Assembly: GCF_024298885.1 (NCBI RefSeq)
Contig: NZ_CP101166.1
Location: 1,612,001-1,676,000 of the forward strand
From: Haloglomus halophilum
GTDB taxonomy: Archaea; Halobacteriota; Halobacteria; Halobacteriales; Haloarculaceae
Length of the DNA: 64,000 nt
Reading direction: 5' to 3'
Positions 23,349 to 31,554 of the stretch are shown one piece after another (the stretch's first letter is position 1; every line of letters starts with the position of its first letter). A program made the position numbers and the translations under genes. A model generated the notes under the pieces. It had not been told where the DNA came from. It was given only the letters and a program-made list of their open reading frames with translations, and did not search any database.

Positions 23349-23870
23349 ATGATCGAAGGGCGCCGTGCCCCGTCGTCGGGCGGTCGATGGGGTCCGTCGG
23401 TTCGCGAGGCGTTCGAGGACGAGTACGGCCGGGAGATACGGTTCCGACCGTACGAGCCGAGCGACCGCGACGCGCTCGTCGGGATGTACGAGTCGTTCGA
23501 CCCGGCCCAGCGCGCCCAGGGGATTCCCCCGGTCCGGACGGACAGCATCGAGTCGTGGCTCGACAGCGTGCTGGACGGTCCCTCCGTCCTGGCCTGGCAC
23601 GGGGACCGTGTCGTCGGACACGTCGTGTTCGTCCCCGACGGGGACGGGAGCCACGAACTCGCGATATTCGTCCACCAGGCATATCAGGAAGCCGGCGTCG
23701 GCTCGCGGCTCCTCGATGCGGGCCTCGACCACGCGCGCGAGCAGGGTGTCGCGTACGTCTGGTTGCTGGTCACCTGGGGGAACACGCGAGCGCGCGGCCT
23801 CTACGAGAAGTCGGGGTTCACCGTCGACGACCCGACCGGCAGCGACCTCCGGATGTCGAAACGGCTCTGA
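23349..23870 (+). CDS. GNAT-family N-acetyltransferase
   Basis: A 173-residue acetyltransferase. The GNAT core is visible: IRFRPYEPSDRDALVGMYES at the N-terminus, VVGHVVFVPDGDGSHELAIF as strands 3-4, and the acetyl-CoA loop HQAYQEAGVGSRLLDAGLDH (R/Q-x-x-G-x-G/A pattern, here Q-E-A-G-V-G). NTRARGLYEKSGF is the usual GNAT ending. ATG 23349 is preferred to an in-frame upstream start that would add Ala/Gly-rich sequence. The substrate is unknown. Confidence 0.88.
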   Translation: MIEGRRAPSSGGRWGPSVREAFEDEYGREIRFRPYEPSDRDALVGMYESFDPAQRAQGIPPVRTDSIESWLDSVLDGPSVLAWHGDRVVGHVVFVPDGDGSHELAIFVHQAYQEAGVGSRLLDAGLDHAREQGVAYVWLLVTWGNTRARGLYEKSGFTVDDPTGSDLRMSKRL

Positions 23871-23914
23871 CAGTCTTCTACGGCTCCCCCCATTCGCCTC
23901 CCGTCCGCCGGCGC

Positions 23915-25114
23915 TCAGTCGGCCGTCCCGCCGTCGCCCGCCGGTGTGCCGGCGCCGCGTTCGGCCGGCGTGAGATAGCACTGCGGGTCCGTCGCTGCGA
24001 TGTCGCCGGTCACGGTCAGCGCACGTAGCCGTGAGGCCCCGCGGCAGATGTCGGCGTACGCACACGACCGGCACTGCTCGCCGAGGCTGTCGGGGCGGTC
24101 GCGCAGACGGCCCAGCAGGGGGTTCGACTCGTCGTCCCAGATGGCGCCGAACGGACGGTCGCGCACGTTGCCGAGACTGTAGGACTGCCAGAACTGCGTC
24201 GCGTGGACGTTCCCCAGGTAGTCGATGTCCGCGACGCGCTCGCCGGCCGGGTCGCCGCCGTTGCGCTCGAGATGGCGCCGGACCCGGCGGGCGCGCTCCT
24301 CGCCGAACGCCTCGCGCGCGTACTCGACGAGGTACGCGGCGTCACAGTAGTTGCCCACCAGGAGCGTCTCGATGCCGGCGCCAGAGTGGTACTCGCGGGT
24401 CAACTCGACCAGCTCCGTGATGGCCTCGCGCCGGCGCTCGGGGGTGAGATCAGCCTCGGGAACCCCACGGCCGCCGTAGGCGAGGTGGTAGAAGCAGAAG
24501 CGGTCGACGCCCACGTCGGTCAGCAGGTCGACCACGTCGGCGATGTCGTCGACGGTCTGCTCGGTGACGGTGTAGCGGAGGCCCGTCTTCAGGCCGGCGT
24601 CGAGGCAGGCCTCGATGCCCCGGACCGCGGCGTCGAAGGCGCCCGCCTCCCCCCGGAAGGCGTCGTTCGTCTCGCGGCCGCCGTCGACGGAGATACCGGC
24701 GTACGCGAGGCCGGCGTCCCGCAACTCGCGGGCCCGTTCGCGGGTCAGCAGCGTCCCGTTGGTCGAGAGGACGGGTCGCAGGCCGGCATCGCTCGCGTGC
24801 GCGACGAGTTCGGGCAGGTCATCGCGGACCAGCGGCTCGCCGCCGGAGAACAGGACGACCGGGACGCCGTAGTCGGCGAGCTCGTCGAGTAGCGCCTTCC
24901 CCTCCGCTGTGGTGAGTTCGCCGGGCGCCGAGCCGCAGTCGGCGCCGGCGTAGCAGTGCGCACACGAGAGGTTGCACTGCTTGGTCGTGTTCCAGACGAC
25001 GACCGGGCGTTGCTGGCGGCGCTCGCGGATCTGCTCGGCGTCGGAGTCGGCGCCGTACCGGAGCCCGTCGCCCGCCGCGTCGAGATCGTAGAGGAGTTTG
25101 CTGATCGATATCAC
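23915..25114 (-). CDS. Radical SAM/SPASM protein (heme- or peptide-modifying)
   Basis: A 399-residue radical SAM enzyme with cluster motif CNLSCAHC (C47, C51, C54), FSGGEPLVRDDLPEL, and a C-terminal SPASM-like cluster EQCRSCAYADICRGASRLRA ... DPQCYL. The architecture matches AhbD/NirJ-like and peptide-maturase families. The GTG start overlaps the stop of the PaaB-like gene (GTGA), so the two are coupled. Such gene pairs in haloarchaea have been proposed as radical SAM enzyme plus peptide substrate or partner. Roles in heme synthesis and in RiPP maturation both remain open. Confidence 0.87.
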   Translation of the reverse strand: MISISKLLYDLDAAGDGLRYGADSDAEQIRERRQQRPVVVWNTTKQCNLSCAHCYAGADCGSAPGELTTAEGKALLDELADYGVPVVLFSGGEPLVRDDLPELVAHASDAGLRPVLSTNGTLLTRERARELRDAGLAYAGISVDGGRETNDAFRGEAGAFDAAVRGIEACLDAGLKTGLRYTVTEQTVDDIADVVDLLTDVGVDRFCFYHLAYGGRGVPEADLTPERRREAITELVELTREYHSGAGIETLLVGNYCDAAYLVEYAREAFGEERARRVRRHLERNGGDPAGERVADIDYLGNVHATQFWQSYSLGNVRDRPFGAIWDDESNPLLGRLRDRPDSLGEQCRSCAYADICRGASRLRALTVTGDIAATDPQCYLTPAERGAGTPAGDGGTAD

Positions 25115-25422
25115 GCCCGTTCACCCCCGTCCCCGGCCGCGCGGTAGTCGCTCCCGAGGTCGCGCTCGGTGAACCGGGCAATCTCGGGCGCCGGACAGCA
25201 CCAGAGCGTCGTCGCCTCCGGGAACAGTCCCGTCGCGCGTTCGTGGGCGGCCTCGGGGCCAGGCGCCGTCACGCTCCCGGCGTGGCGGAGCGGCTCGGTC
25301 GGCGATTCGCGCAGGAACAGCTCCCACTCCGGTTCACCGTCCGACCGCGGGGCGTCGACGGCGGTCCACTCCCCCTTCGAGCGAGACCTCCCGTCCGGCG
25401 CCGCGTCACCTTCGTCCGTCAT
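25111..25422 (-). CDS. PaaB-like small protein, radical SAM partner (Htur_1727-like)
   Basis: A 103-residue protein. After a charged N-terminus of about 30 residues comes EWELFLRESPTEPLRHAGSV and PEAAHERATGLFPEATTLWC, a PaaB-like fold pattern, then CCPAPEIARFTERDLGSDYR. It is translationally coupled to the radical SAM gene. I recall haloarchaeal proteins of this type described as candidate radical-SAM-partnered RiPPs (Htur_1727 family). The tandem Cys (WCCPAPE) and nearby Thr/Arg could be modification sites, but this is inference. Confidence 0.7.
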   Translation of the reverse strand: MTDEGDAAPDGRSRSKGEWTAVDAPRSDGEPEWELFLRESPTEPLRHAGSVTAPGPEAAHERATGLFPEATTLWCCPAPEIARFTERDLGSDYRAAGDGGERA

Positions 25423-25626
25423 CGCACGGGAGGAGGGGCCGAACCCACCTTGATGGTGCCACCGGCTCCCACCATATGGGAACGCGCCCCAGCCTCGCGA
25501 GGCCGCCGACCAGCGGCGATATCGGGTGGCTTCCGAGAACCGAACCACCGTATTTCGACGGTCGTACCACCGGGTTTCGACGGTTCGACCAGAACGACTA
25601 ATCACGGGAGCACGCACCGCCGGAGC

Positions 25627-26136
25627 ATGGCACCCGACGACCCCACACGAGGCATCGACCGTCGAACACTCCTCCGCCGCGGGGCCGGCGCCGTCGCCGC
25701 GACCACCGCCGTCCCGGCGCTCGCGGGGACCGCCGCCGCACACTTCCCGGACGAGATCGACATCGACGTGCTCCCGGGCCAGGCGCCGAACGTGGTCGAC
25801 GCCGACGCCGACCGGTTCGTCTCGGTCCGGGTCTCGCCGAACGACGAGTTCGACCCCCATCAGGAGTTCGCAGGCCCCCACCGGGACCACGCCCACTACC
25901 GGTTCGGCTACATGGCCGAGGACCGCCACGGCGTCCGGCCACGCTGGAGCATCATGACCGACGAGGACGACCCGGGCGTGGTGCTGATCTTCCCGCTCGG
26001 AGGGACCGGCTTCCCCGACGGCGAACACGAGGCGACCCTGAAGTGGGAGCGCGAGGTCGGTGGACATCACGGCCTCTCCGGCACGGACACCGTCGTCGTC
26101 GAGAACGGGCCCGTCGGAAGCGGGAACGGGAACTGA
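25627..26136 (+). CDS. Tat-exported hypothetical protein
   Basis: A 169-residue protein with a classical Tat signal (DRRTLLRRGAGAVAATTAVP ... GTAAAHF) and an Ala-x-Ala cleavage site near residue 40, with no lipobox Cys. The mature part is beta-rich, acidic and histidine-rich (FDPHQEFAGPHRDHAHYRFG, GHHGLSG), which could point to metal binding. I do not recognise a family. ATG 25627 is fixed by the Tat signal. It is divergent from the PaaB-like gene. Confidence 0.75.
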   Translation: MAPDDPTRGIDRRTLLRRGAGAVAATTAVPALAGTAAAHFPDEIDIDVLPGQAPNVVDADADRFVSVRVSPNDEFDPHQEFAGPHRDHAHYRFGYMAEDRHGVRPRWSIMTDEDDPGVVLIFPLGGTGFPDGEHEATLKWEREVGGHHGLSGTDTVVVENGPVGSGNGN

Positions 26137-26231
26137 ACGCCGCCCAGTTCCCCGCCCCGACCGTTCACCGACTGCCGGATTCGACTGGAAACGGGGGGTG
26201 GCTGCGAGGGGCGGGCCGCCCGCCGCCCGGC

Positions 26232-27398
26232 TCACTCGTCGTACGTCCCGCCCTCCAGGTAGTACTCGACGCGGTCGCGGGTCGCCGCGGCGGCCTTGAC
26301 GAACTCGACGACCCGCTCGCCGTCCTCCCAGCGGTCGTCGGTTATCTCCACCGAGAGCCCCTGCTGGCCGAGGTGGTACAGCAACGCCTCGACGGTATCC
26401 GGGTCGCCGCGAACGGTGTGGCGCTCGCCGACCGGTTCGTCGGACGCCACGTCGTGGATGGTCTCGACGAACGGGAGGAGTATCGACTCCCCGAGGTCGT
26501 GGGCCCGCTCGCGGACCCGCTCGTCGTCCTCGTCGAACTCGGCGGCCTGGAACGCCTCGCGGACGATGCGCGAGAAGACGAAGTCCTGCCCCAGATCGAA
26601 CGGGAGCGAGAAGGCGTACGCCAGTTCGTCGTGGTGCTGTGCCTCGGTCGTGTACTTCACCATCGAGCGGCCGTCGGCGGCCTTCAGCACGACGCCCTCG
26701 CGGCCGGCCGCGTCGAGGTCGGCGATGGCCTCGCGGACCACCTCGACGGCGGCGGCCGGCTCCGCGCTGCCGAACAGCCGCGGCTGGGCGAAGCCGTACC
26801 GGTCGCAGAGGTCGCGGCGCTCGGCGACCGGCAGCGGCACGCCGGCGGCGCGCTCGCGGACGCCGAAGACGCGGAACGCGTTCGTCTCGATGCCGTCGTA
26901 GTCGTGAGTCGTGTACGGCGTCTCGGGGCCGACGAGTTCGGCACACAGCATCCGCCCGGGGTGGTCGTCGAAGAAGGCCGCCGTCTCCAGCCGCTCGCGG
27001 GCCAGCGCGGTCGTGTACGGGCAGACGTGCCCGCCGCGCGTGAACGCGAGGACCGTCGTCCCGTCGGCAGCCTCGGCGTCACCATTCGCCTCATCAGCCG
27101 TGTCCACGCGGACGATGCGGACGTTGAACCCGTCGAGTTTCTCCTCGACGTGGATGGTCTCGTCGGGGTCGAACACGGACCGGAGGCCGGCGTCGAGCGC
27201 GAGGACCCGCGCGACGCTCGGATAGCCCCGGACGACGGTGCCGTCCCCGAGCACGACGGTCCCGCGCTCGACGCCGTGTCGGGTGTCCGACAGCGCGTGG
27301 TACGTCCGCCCCTCGAACTCGCGCTCGCGGAAGTGCTCGAACAGCTCCGCGGGCTCGTCGGCGGTCGAGTCCAGCCGGTCGAACCACGCTTCGTCCAT
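26232..27398 (-). CDS. RNA ligase, Rnl3 family (ATP-dependent)
   Basis: A 388-residue archaeal RNA ligase like the Methanothermobacter enzyme. The nucleotidyl-transfer motif I is EEKLDGFNVRIV with the AMP-accepting lysine K87. Later motifs include LAFTRGGHVC (motif III-like), CAELVGPETPY, GREGVVLKAADGRSMVKYT (motifs IV and V). Family members adenylate and circularise RNA in vitro; the in-cell role is unknown. It is divergent from the PIN-domain partner gene. ATG 27398 gives the family length; longer starts would extend into the promoter. Confidence 0.92.
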   Translation of the reverse strand: MDEAWFDRLDSTADEPAELFEHFREREFEGRTYHALSDTRHGVERGTVVLGDGTVVRGYPSVARVLALDAGLRSVFDPDETIHVEEKLDGFNVRIVRVDTADEANGDAEAADGTTVLAFTRGGHVCPYTTALARERLETAAFFDDHPGRMLCAELVGPETPYTTHDYDGIETNAFRVFGVRERAAGVPLPVAERRDLCDRYGFAQPRLFGSAEPAAAVEVVREAIADLDAAGREGVVLKAADGRSMVKYTTEAQHHDELAYAFSLPFDLGQDFVFSRIVREAFQAAEFDEDDERVRERAHDLGESILLPFVETIHDVASDEPVGERHTVRGDPDTVEALLYHLGQQGLSVEITDDRWEDGERVVEFVKAAAATRDRVEYYLEGGTYDE

Positions 27399-27533
27399 GT
27401 CCCAGGGGAGGCCACAGCCGCTGAAAAGTAACGGGGGTGGTTCCCAGGGGGCGTGGGACGACCGACCGCAGGCCGCCCGGAGCACCCCTGGGGCGGGGTG
27501 ATACCTTTGTACACCGGCCCGCAACCCCCAGGT

Positions 27534-28208
27534 ATGCCCGGCGACCTCCCGCGCCAGCAGTTCGTCCTCGATACGTCGCTGTTCATCACGGAGGAGATCC
27601 GCGAGGACGAGGAGTCGCTGGAGGACGCGGTGCTCCGGCTGCTGGACCTGGTGGCGACCGCACGGCTCGAGCTGAACATCTCCTGTTACATGCCGCCCTC
27701 CATCCACGACGAGCTGACGACGATGCTCCGTGACCGCGAGGTGAGCGAGGAGGTGTTCGAGCGGCTCGACACCTGGGTCGTCCGCAAGAGTCCGGACCGC
27801 TATGGGGTCACCATCCCGGCGGACATCGTCTACGAGTTCATCGACGAGATGTCCGGGCGCGTCGACCGCGGGCTGCGGGTGAGCGAGGAGGCGCTCCGCG
27901 AGGTCGAACAGCTCGACCCCGACGCGCTGGCGGCCGAGGGCAACGACTACGTGACCGAGGCCGACCGCATCCTCTCGAAGATGCGCGACAAGTACCGCCG
28001 GGCGCTCCGCCAGGGGGTGCTGGACTCGCGCGAGGACTTCGACCTGCTCATCCTCGCTCGCGAACTCGACGCCGGTGTCGTGACCGAGGACCGCGGCATC
28101 GTCAGCTGGGCCGACGAGTTCGGTCTGCGCTACGTCCGGGGCGGGCGCTTCCCGACGCTGCTGGAGGAGTACCTCCGGGCGACCGGTGCCGATGGGGAGG
28201 CCGAGTGA
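27534..28208 (+). CDS. RNA ligase partner protein, PIN-like domain
   Basis: A 224-residue protein of the RNA-ligase-partner family (PIN nuclease fold). The N-terminal [14 protein letters not shown] gives the first acidic residue of a PIN active site, and the C-terminal [20 protein letters not shown] with [10 protein letters not shown] gives the others. It is divergent from the RNA ligase gene, with which it is commonly paired in archaea. The pair probably acts in RNA processing or repair, with cleavage by one and sealing by the other (inference). ATG 27534 lies close after an AT-richer promoter (ATACCTTTGTACAC). Confidence 0.88.
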   Translation: MPGDLPRQQFVLDTSLFITEEIREDEESLEDAVLRLLDLVATARLELNISCYMPPSIHDELTTMLRDREVSEEVFERLDTWVVRKSPDRYGVTIPADIVYEFIDEMSGRVDRGLRVSEEALREVEQLDPDALAAEGNDYVTEADRILSKMRDKYRRALRQGVLDSREDFDLLILARELDAGVVTEDRGIVSWADEFGLRYVRGGRFPTLLEEYLRATGADGEAE

Positions 28209-28271
28209 CGGGCCGGAACGGGGAGCCCGGCTCCGGGGGTGCTCGTCGACGGGCCCGTTGGCCCGTCCCGC

Positions 28272-29438
28272 CTAGCTCAGATCGAAGTACTCCGCGGCCG
28301 TCTGCATGTCCTTGTCCCCGCGGCCACAGAGGTTGACCAGGAGCGTGTCGTGGCGGTCCTCCTCGGCCAGTTTGCAGGCGAGCGCGATGGCGTGGCTCGG
28401 CTCCAGGGCGGGGATGATGCCCTCGGATTCGCTGAGTTCGCGGAACGCGGCCATCGCCTCGTCGTCGGTGATGCCGTGGTACTCGGCGCGGCCCAGCTCC
28501 TGTAGTGCGGCGTGTTCGGGGCCCACGGCAGGATAGTCCAGCCCCGCGGAGACGGAGTGGTTCTCCGTCTCTTCGTCGATGACGCGGGTCTTCATCCCCT
28601 GGAACACCTGGGGTTCCTCGCGCTCGGTGGCCGAGAGCGGTGCGGAGTGCTGCCCGGAATCGAGTCCCTTCCCGGCGGGCTCGGCGCCGTAGAAGGCCAC
28701 GTCGTCGTCCTTGAACGCGTGGAACAGGCCGATGGCGTTGGAGCCGCCGCCGACGCAGGCCACGCAGGCGTCGGGCAGGTCGCCGTGCAGTTCCTGGACC
28801 TGCTCGCGGGCCTCGCGGCCGATGACCGACTGGAAATGCCGCACCATCCGCGGGAACGGGTCCGGCCCGACGGCGCTGCCGACGAGGTAGTGGGTCTCGG
28901 CGGTGTTCTCGACGAGGTCCTCCATCGCGGCGTCGACGGCCTCGGCGAGCCCCTCGTTGCCGCGCTCGACCGGCTCGACGTCGGCGCCCATCAGCCGCAT
29001 CCGGAACACGTTCATCTCCTGGCGCTGCATGTCGTGGCGACCCATGTAGACCGTCGTGTCCATATCGAGGAGGGCGCCGACCATCGCCGTCGCGGTGCCG
29101 TGCTGGCCAGCGCCGGTCTCGGCGATGAGGCGCTCCTTGCCCGCCCGCTTCGCGAGCAGGGCCTGCCCGAGCGTGTTGTTGAGCTTGTGGGCGCCGCCGT
29201 GGAGCAGGTCCTCGTGCTTGAAGTAGATGTTCGCGTCGTAGCGCTCGCTGAGCGTCTCCGCGTGGAAGACGGGTGTCGGCCGGCCGCCGAAATGCTCCAG
29301 CAGGTACTCGAACTCCTGCTGGAACTCCTCGTCCTCTTTCAGCTGGTCGAACGCGCCCGCGAGTTCGGCGAGCGGCTCCTCCAGCGGCTCCGGGACGTGT
29401 CGACCGCCGTACCCCTCGAACGTGCCTGGGTCTGCCAT
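28272..29438 (-). CDS. trpB: Tryptophan synthase beta chain
   Basis: A 388-residue PLP-dependent enzyme that joins indole and serine to give tryptophan. The PLP lysine motif is HGGAHKLNNTLGQALLAKR, the catalytic Glu is in AETGAGQHGTATA, and the phosphate loop is CVGGGSNAIG. HSVSAGLDYPAVGPEH is a typical TrpB1 segment. No trpA or trpC is adjacent, unlike the trpCBA operon common in haloarchaea, so this may be a solitary or second copy. It is convergent with the RNA-ligase partner gene. Confidence 0.95.
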   Translation of the reverse strand: MADPGTFEGYGGRHVPEPLEEPLAELAGAFDQLKEDEEFQQEFEYLLEHFGGRPTPVFHAETLSERYDANIYFKHEDLLHGGAHKLNNTLGQALLAKRAGKERLIAETGAGQHGTATAMVGALLDMDTTVYMGRHDMQRQEMNVFRMRLMGADVEPVERGNEGLAEAVDAAMEDLVENTAETHYLVGSAVGPDPFPRMVRHFQSVIGREAREQVQELHGDLPDACVACVGGGSNAIGLFHAFKDDDVAFYGAEPAGKGLDSGQHSAPLSATEREEPQVFQGMKTRVIDEETENHSVSAGLDYPAVGPEHAALQELGRAEYHGITDDEAMAAFRELSESEGIIPALEPSHAIALACKLAEEDRHDTLLVNLCGRGDKDMQTAAEYFDLS

Positions 29439-29831
29439 ACAGCGGGGGCGAGCGCACGGATGTAAAACCTACTGCCATCGGTAGTATCGTTCGCGCGGGC
29501 GCCCACACGTGTCACATCACGTCGGGGTGGTGATTACGGCCTCGGGGGGCCATCACGGCTCCCGTGCCCGTCCACGTGAGGGTCTGACACCCTCGTTCCG
29601 CGTGCTCGACCTTCTGGATAAACACCCCGGTCTATTCGGGCAACAGCGCTACCGCCCCGGAGACGCACGTACGAGGTGAGTGCGGGGACCCGTCTCCGCC
29701 CGGGGCGCCAAGGCGGGGCCACCGGTACCGTCCTCCCCTGTAACCTGCTCTGACATTCGTTGGTCCTCTCTGGTAACGAATGGTTTCTATACCCAAACTT
29801 TATATGCGTCCGTGACATAGGATGGAGTACA
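29439..29831. promoter_or_regulatory. Divergent control region, trpB / phasin-like gene
   Basis: A gap of 393 nt with no supported gene. TACTGCCATCGGTAGTA (about 29470-29486) is an inverted repeat with one mismatch, next to GTAAAACC, which on the minus strand gives a TATA-like GGTTTTAC before trpB. The plus-strand phasin promoter is listed separately. An open frame across 29534-29962 on the minus strand is a shadow. Confidence 0.5.
29799..29806 (+). promoter_or_regulatory. Strong TATA box of phasin-like gene
   Basis: TTTATATG, in AAACTTTATATGCGTCC, is an excellent archaeal TATA match 25 nt before ATG 29832. A leaderless transcript is expected. An upstream purine tract is not obvious, but the box quality suggests high expression. 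Confidence 0.75.
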
Positions 29832-30536
29832 ATGGCAGACAGCAATTCCCCGTTCGGTATCGCGTTCGAGGCACAGCGCAGTGCGATCCGGACCGCCCAG
29901 GACGGTATCCACACGGCCGTCAACATCCAGCGCGACGTGAACGAGGCCTTCGTCGACTCCATCGAGCCGACCCGCGAGGTCTCCGAGAGCGGCGCCGACC
30001 TCGCCCGCTCCGGCGTGGAGGCCTACCTCGACGCCATCGAGGCGGCGCTCCCGAGCGACCAGGAGGTCGTCGGTGACCTCCGCGAGAGCATCGACGAGCA
30101 GCTCGACACCCTCGCCGAGAACCGCGAGGAGGCCGCCGACCAGCTGGAGGAGAACGTCCGCGACGGCGCCGACTCCGTCGACGAGTTCCTCGACGACTTC
30201 CTCGGGAACCTCGACGAGCAGGTCGACTCCCTCCTTGAGTCCAGCGAGGACCTCGAGGACCAGACCGTCGAGGCCCTGGAGGAGCTCCAGGACCAGATCG
30301 AGGAGCTGCAGGACGAGATCGAGTCCCGCGGCGACGAGTTCGAGGAGCAGGTCGCCGACCAGCTCGACGGCTTCCAGGAGAACTTCGAGGACGGCGCCGG
30401 CCAGCTGAGCGAGTCCATCGAGGACGCGACCGAGCAGCTCGAGGACGCCGCCGACGACCTGCAGCAGCAGGTCGACGAGGTCTCCGAGGACATCCAGAGC
30501 CAGGTCGACGACGTCTCCGAGGACGTCAGCGCCTGA
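29832..30536 (+). CDS. Phasin-like acidic coiled-coil protein
   Basis: A 234-residue, very acidic, almost entirely helical protein. The N-terminus (SPFGIAFEAQRSAIRTAQDG) resembles phasins that coat polyhydroxyalkanoate granules, and the rest is a long run of heptad-like repeats (LQDQIEELQDEIESRGDEFE, DAADDLQQQVDEVSEDIQSQ). There is no signal peptide or membrane segment. No PHA synthase (phaEC) is in the window, so a granule role is only suggested; an apolipoprotein-like or cytoskeletal role is possible. The strong promoter suggests abundance. Confidence 0.72.
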   Translation: MADSNSPFGIAFEAQRSAIRTAQDGIHTAVNIQRDVNEAFVDSIEPTREVSESGADLARSGVEAYLDAIEAALPSDQEVVGDLRESIDEQLDTLAENREEAADQLEENVRDGADSVDEFLDDFLGNLDEQVDSLLESSEDLEDQTVEALEELQDQIEELQDEIESRGDEFEEQVADQLDGFQENFEDGAGQLSESIEDATEQLEDAADDLQQQVDEVSEDIQSQVDDVSEDVSA

Positions 30537-30715
30537 ACTCCGACACACGCTCCCACCTTCCCCTTCCTTCCCTGACTGCCGGGCACTCCGCCCGGCGTCG
30601 CTCCCACGCCCCAGCGGTCGCGCCGCCCGCGGGTCCAGCTGCTGTGCCGGGCGGCCCCCCGCCGTTCCGCACCGCCAGCCGTGACCTTTCTGTCCCCGCC
30701 CCCGCAGGACCGGGT

Positions 30716-31018
30716 ATGAGCGACGACCCGGAGCGCGACCCGGAGGCGCCCCTCGAGGAGTGGAAGGAATCGATGCAGGACGAACACGAGCGGGCCATCG
30801 CCGAGCCCGACCCAGATGCCGACCATGATGTCGAGGGGGTCGTCCAGGTGAGCTACCGCGTCGGCTACGACTACGACCCCGACGAGGGGCTGGTCGTGGT
30901 CGAGGACGAGCAGGTCGACGAGCGCGGGGAGCCCGAGCTGCTGGGCTGTTCCTGTGGCGTCCGCGGGATGACCCGCGAGGAGGCCCGCGAGCACCTCGCG
31001 GCCGCGCGGGAGGACTGA
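30716..31018 (+). CDS. Hypothetical acidic protein with CSCG motif
   Basis: A 100-residue protein with no recognised family. An acidic N-terminus (DDPERDPEAPLEEWKESMQD) is followed by VEGVVQVSYRVGYDYDPDEG and LVVVEDEQVDERGEPELLGC. The C-terminal LLGCSCGVRGMTREEAREHL has a short Cys pair and a helix. It is monocistronic by spacing. Codon use is like that of its neighbours. Confidence 0.65.
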   Translation: MSDDPERDPEAPLEEWKESMQDEHERAIAEPDPDADHDVEGVVQVSYRVGYDYDPDEGLVVVEDEQVDERGEPELLGCSCGVRGMTREEAREHLAAARED

Positions 31019-31088
31019 GGGGGACCGGGCCGTCCCGCATCCTGCGGCCGCCCCGACGCTTTTTCGACGGCCGGCCGAACGCCCGCTC

Positions 31089-31508
31089 ATGTCACTCGCC
31101 GACCACCTCACCGGCATCGTCCACGAACCGACCCAGACCGAGGGCGTGGGGTTCGACCTCACCGTCGACGCCGTCCACGCGGTCACCGCCCCCGGCGCCG
31201 TCGACTTCGTTGGCGGGGAACTCGAACCGGTCGAGACGACGCCGCTGGAGACGGTGAAGAACGACCCCGACGACGATTACGGCTGGTGGACGCTCTCGCC
31301 CGGGACGTACCTGGTCGAGTACAACGAGTCGCTGGACACGGACGAGCCGCTCGTCCTCCAGCCACGGGACGCGCTGGTCGAGCGGGGCGCCAGCCATCCC
31401 ACGATGCACGTGACGGCCCTGCCACGCGTGCCGCTCTCGGTGCCCGAGGCGGGCCTGCACCTGAAGGAGAACGCGCGGGTGTCGACGCTGGTCGCGCCGG
31501 ACGCGTAG
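31089..31508 (+). CDS. dCTP deaminase/dUTPase-like protein
   Basis: A 139-residue protein. The beginning (GVGFDLTVDAVHAV) and middle (SPGTYLVEYNESLDTDEPLV, LQPRDALVERGASHPTMHVT) follow the jelly-roll pattern of dCTP deaminase/dUTPase (trimeric dUTPase fold), and the ending GLHLKENARVSTL matches haloarchaeal homologs as I remember them. The classical RSS and G-x-I-D motifs are not evident, so catalysis is uncertain. It may be a non-catalytic member of the superfamily. Confidence 0.5.
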   Translation: MSLADHLTGIVHEPTQTEGVGFDLTVDAVHAVTAPGAVDFVGGELEPVETTPLETVKNDPDDDYGWWTLSPGTYLVEYNESLDTDEPLVLQPRDALVERGASHPTMHVTALPRVPLSVPEAGLHLKENARVSTLVAPDA

Positions 31509-31554
31509 CCGCCCCCCGACAAAGCACTTATCGGGCGACGGTCACCCATCCGCC

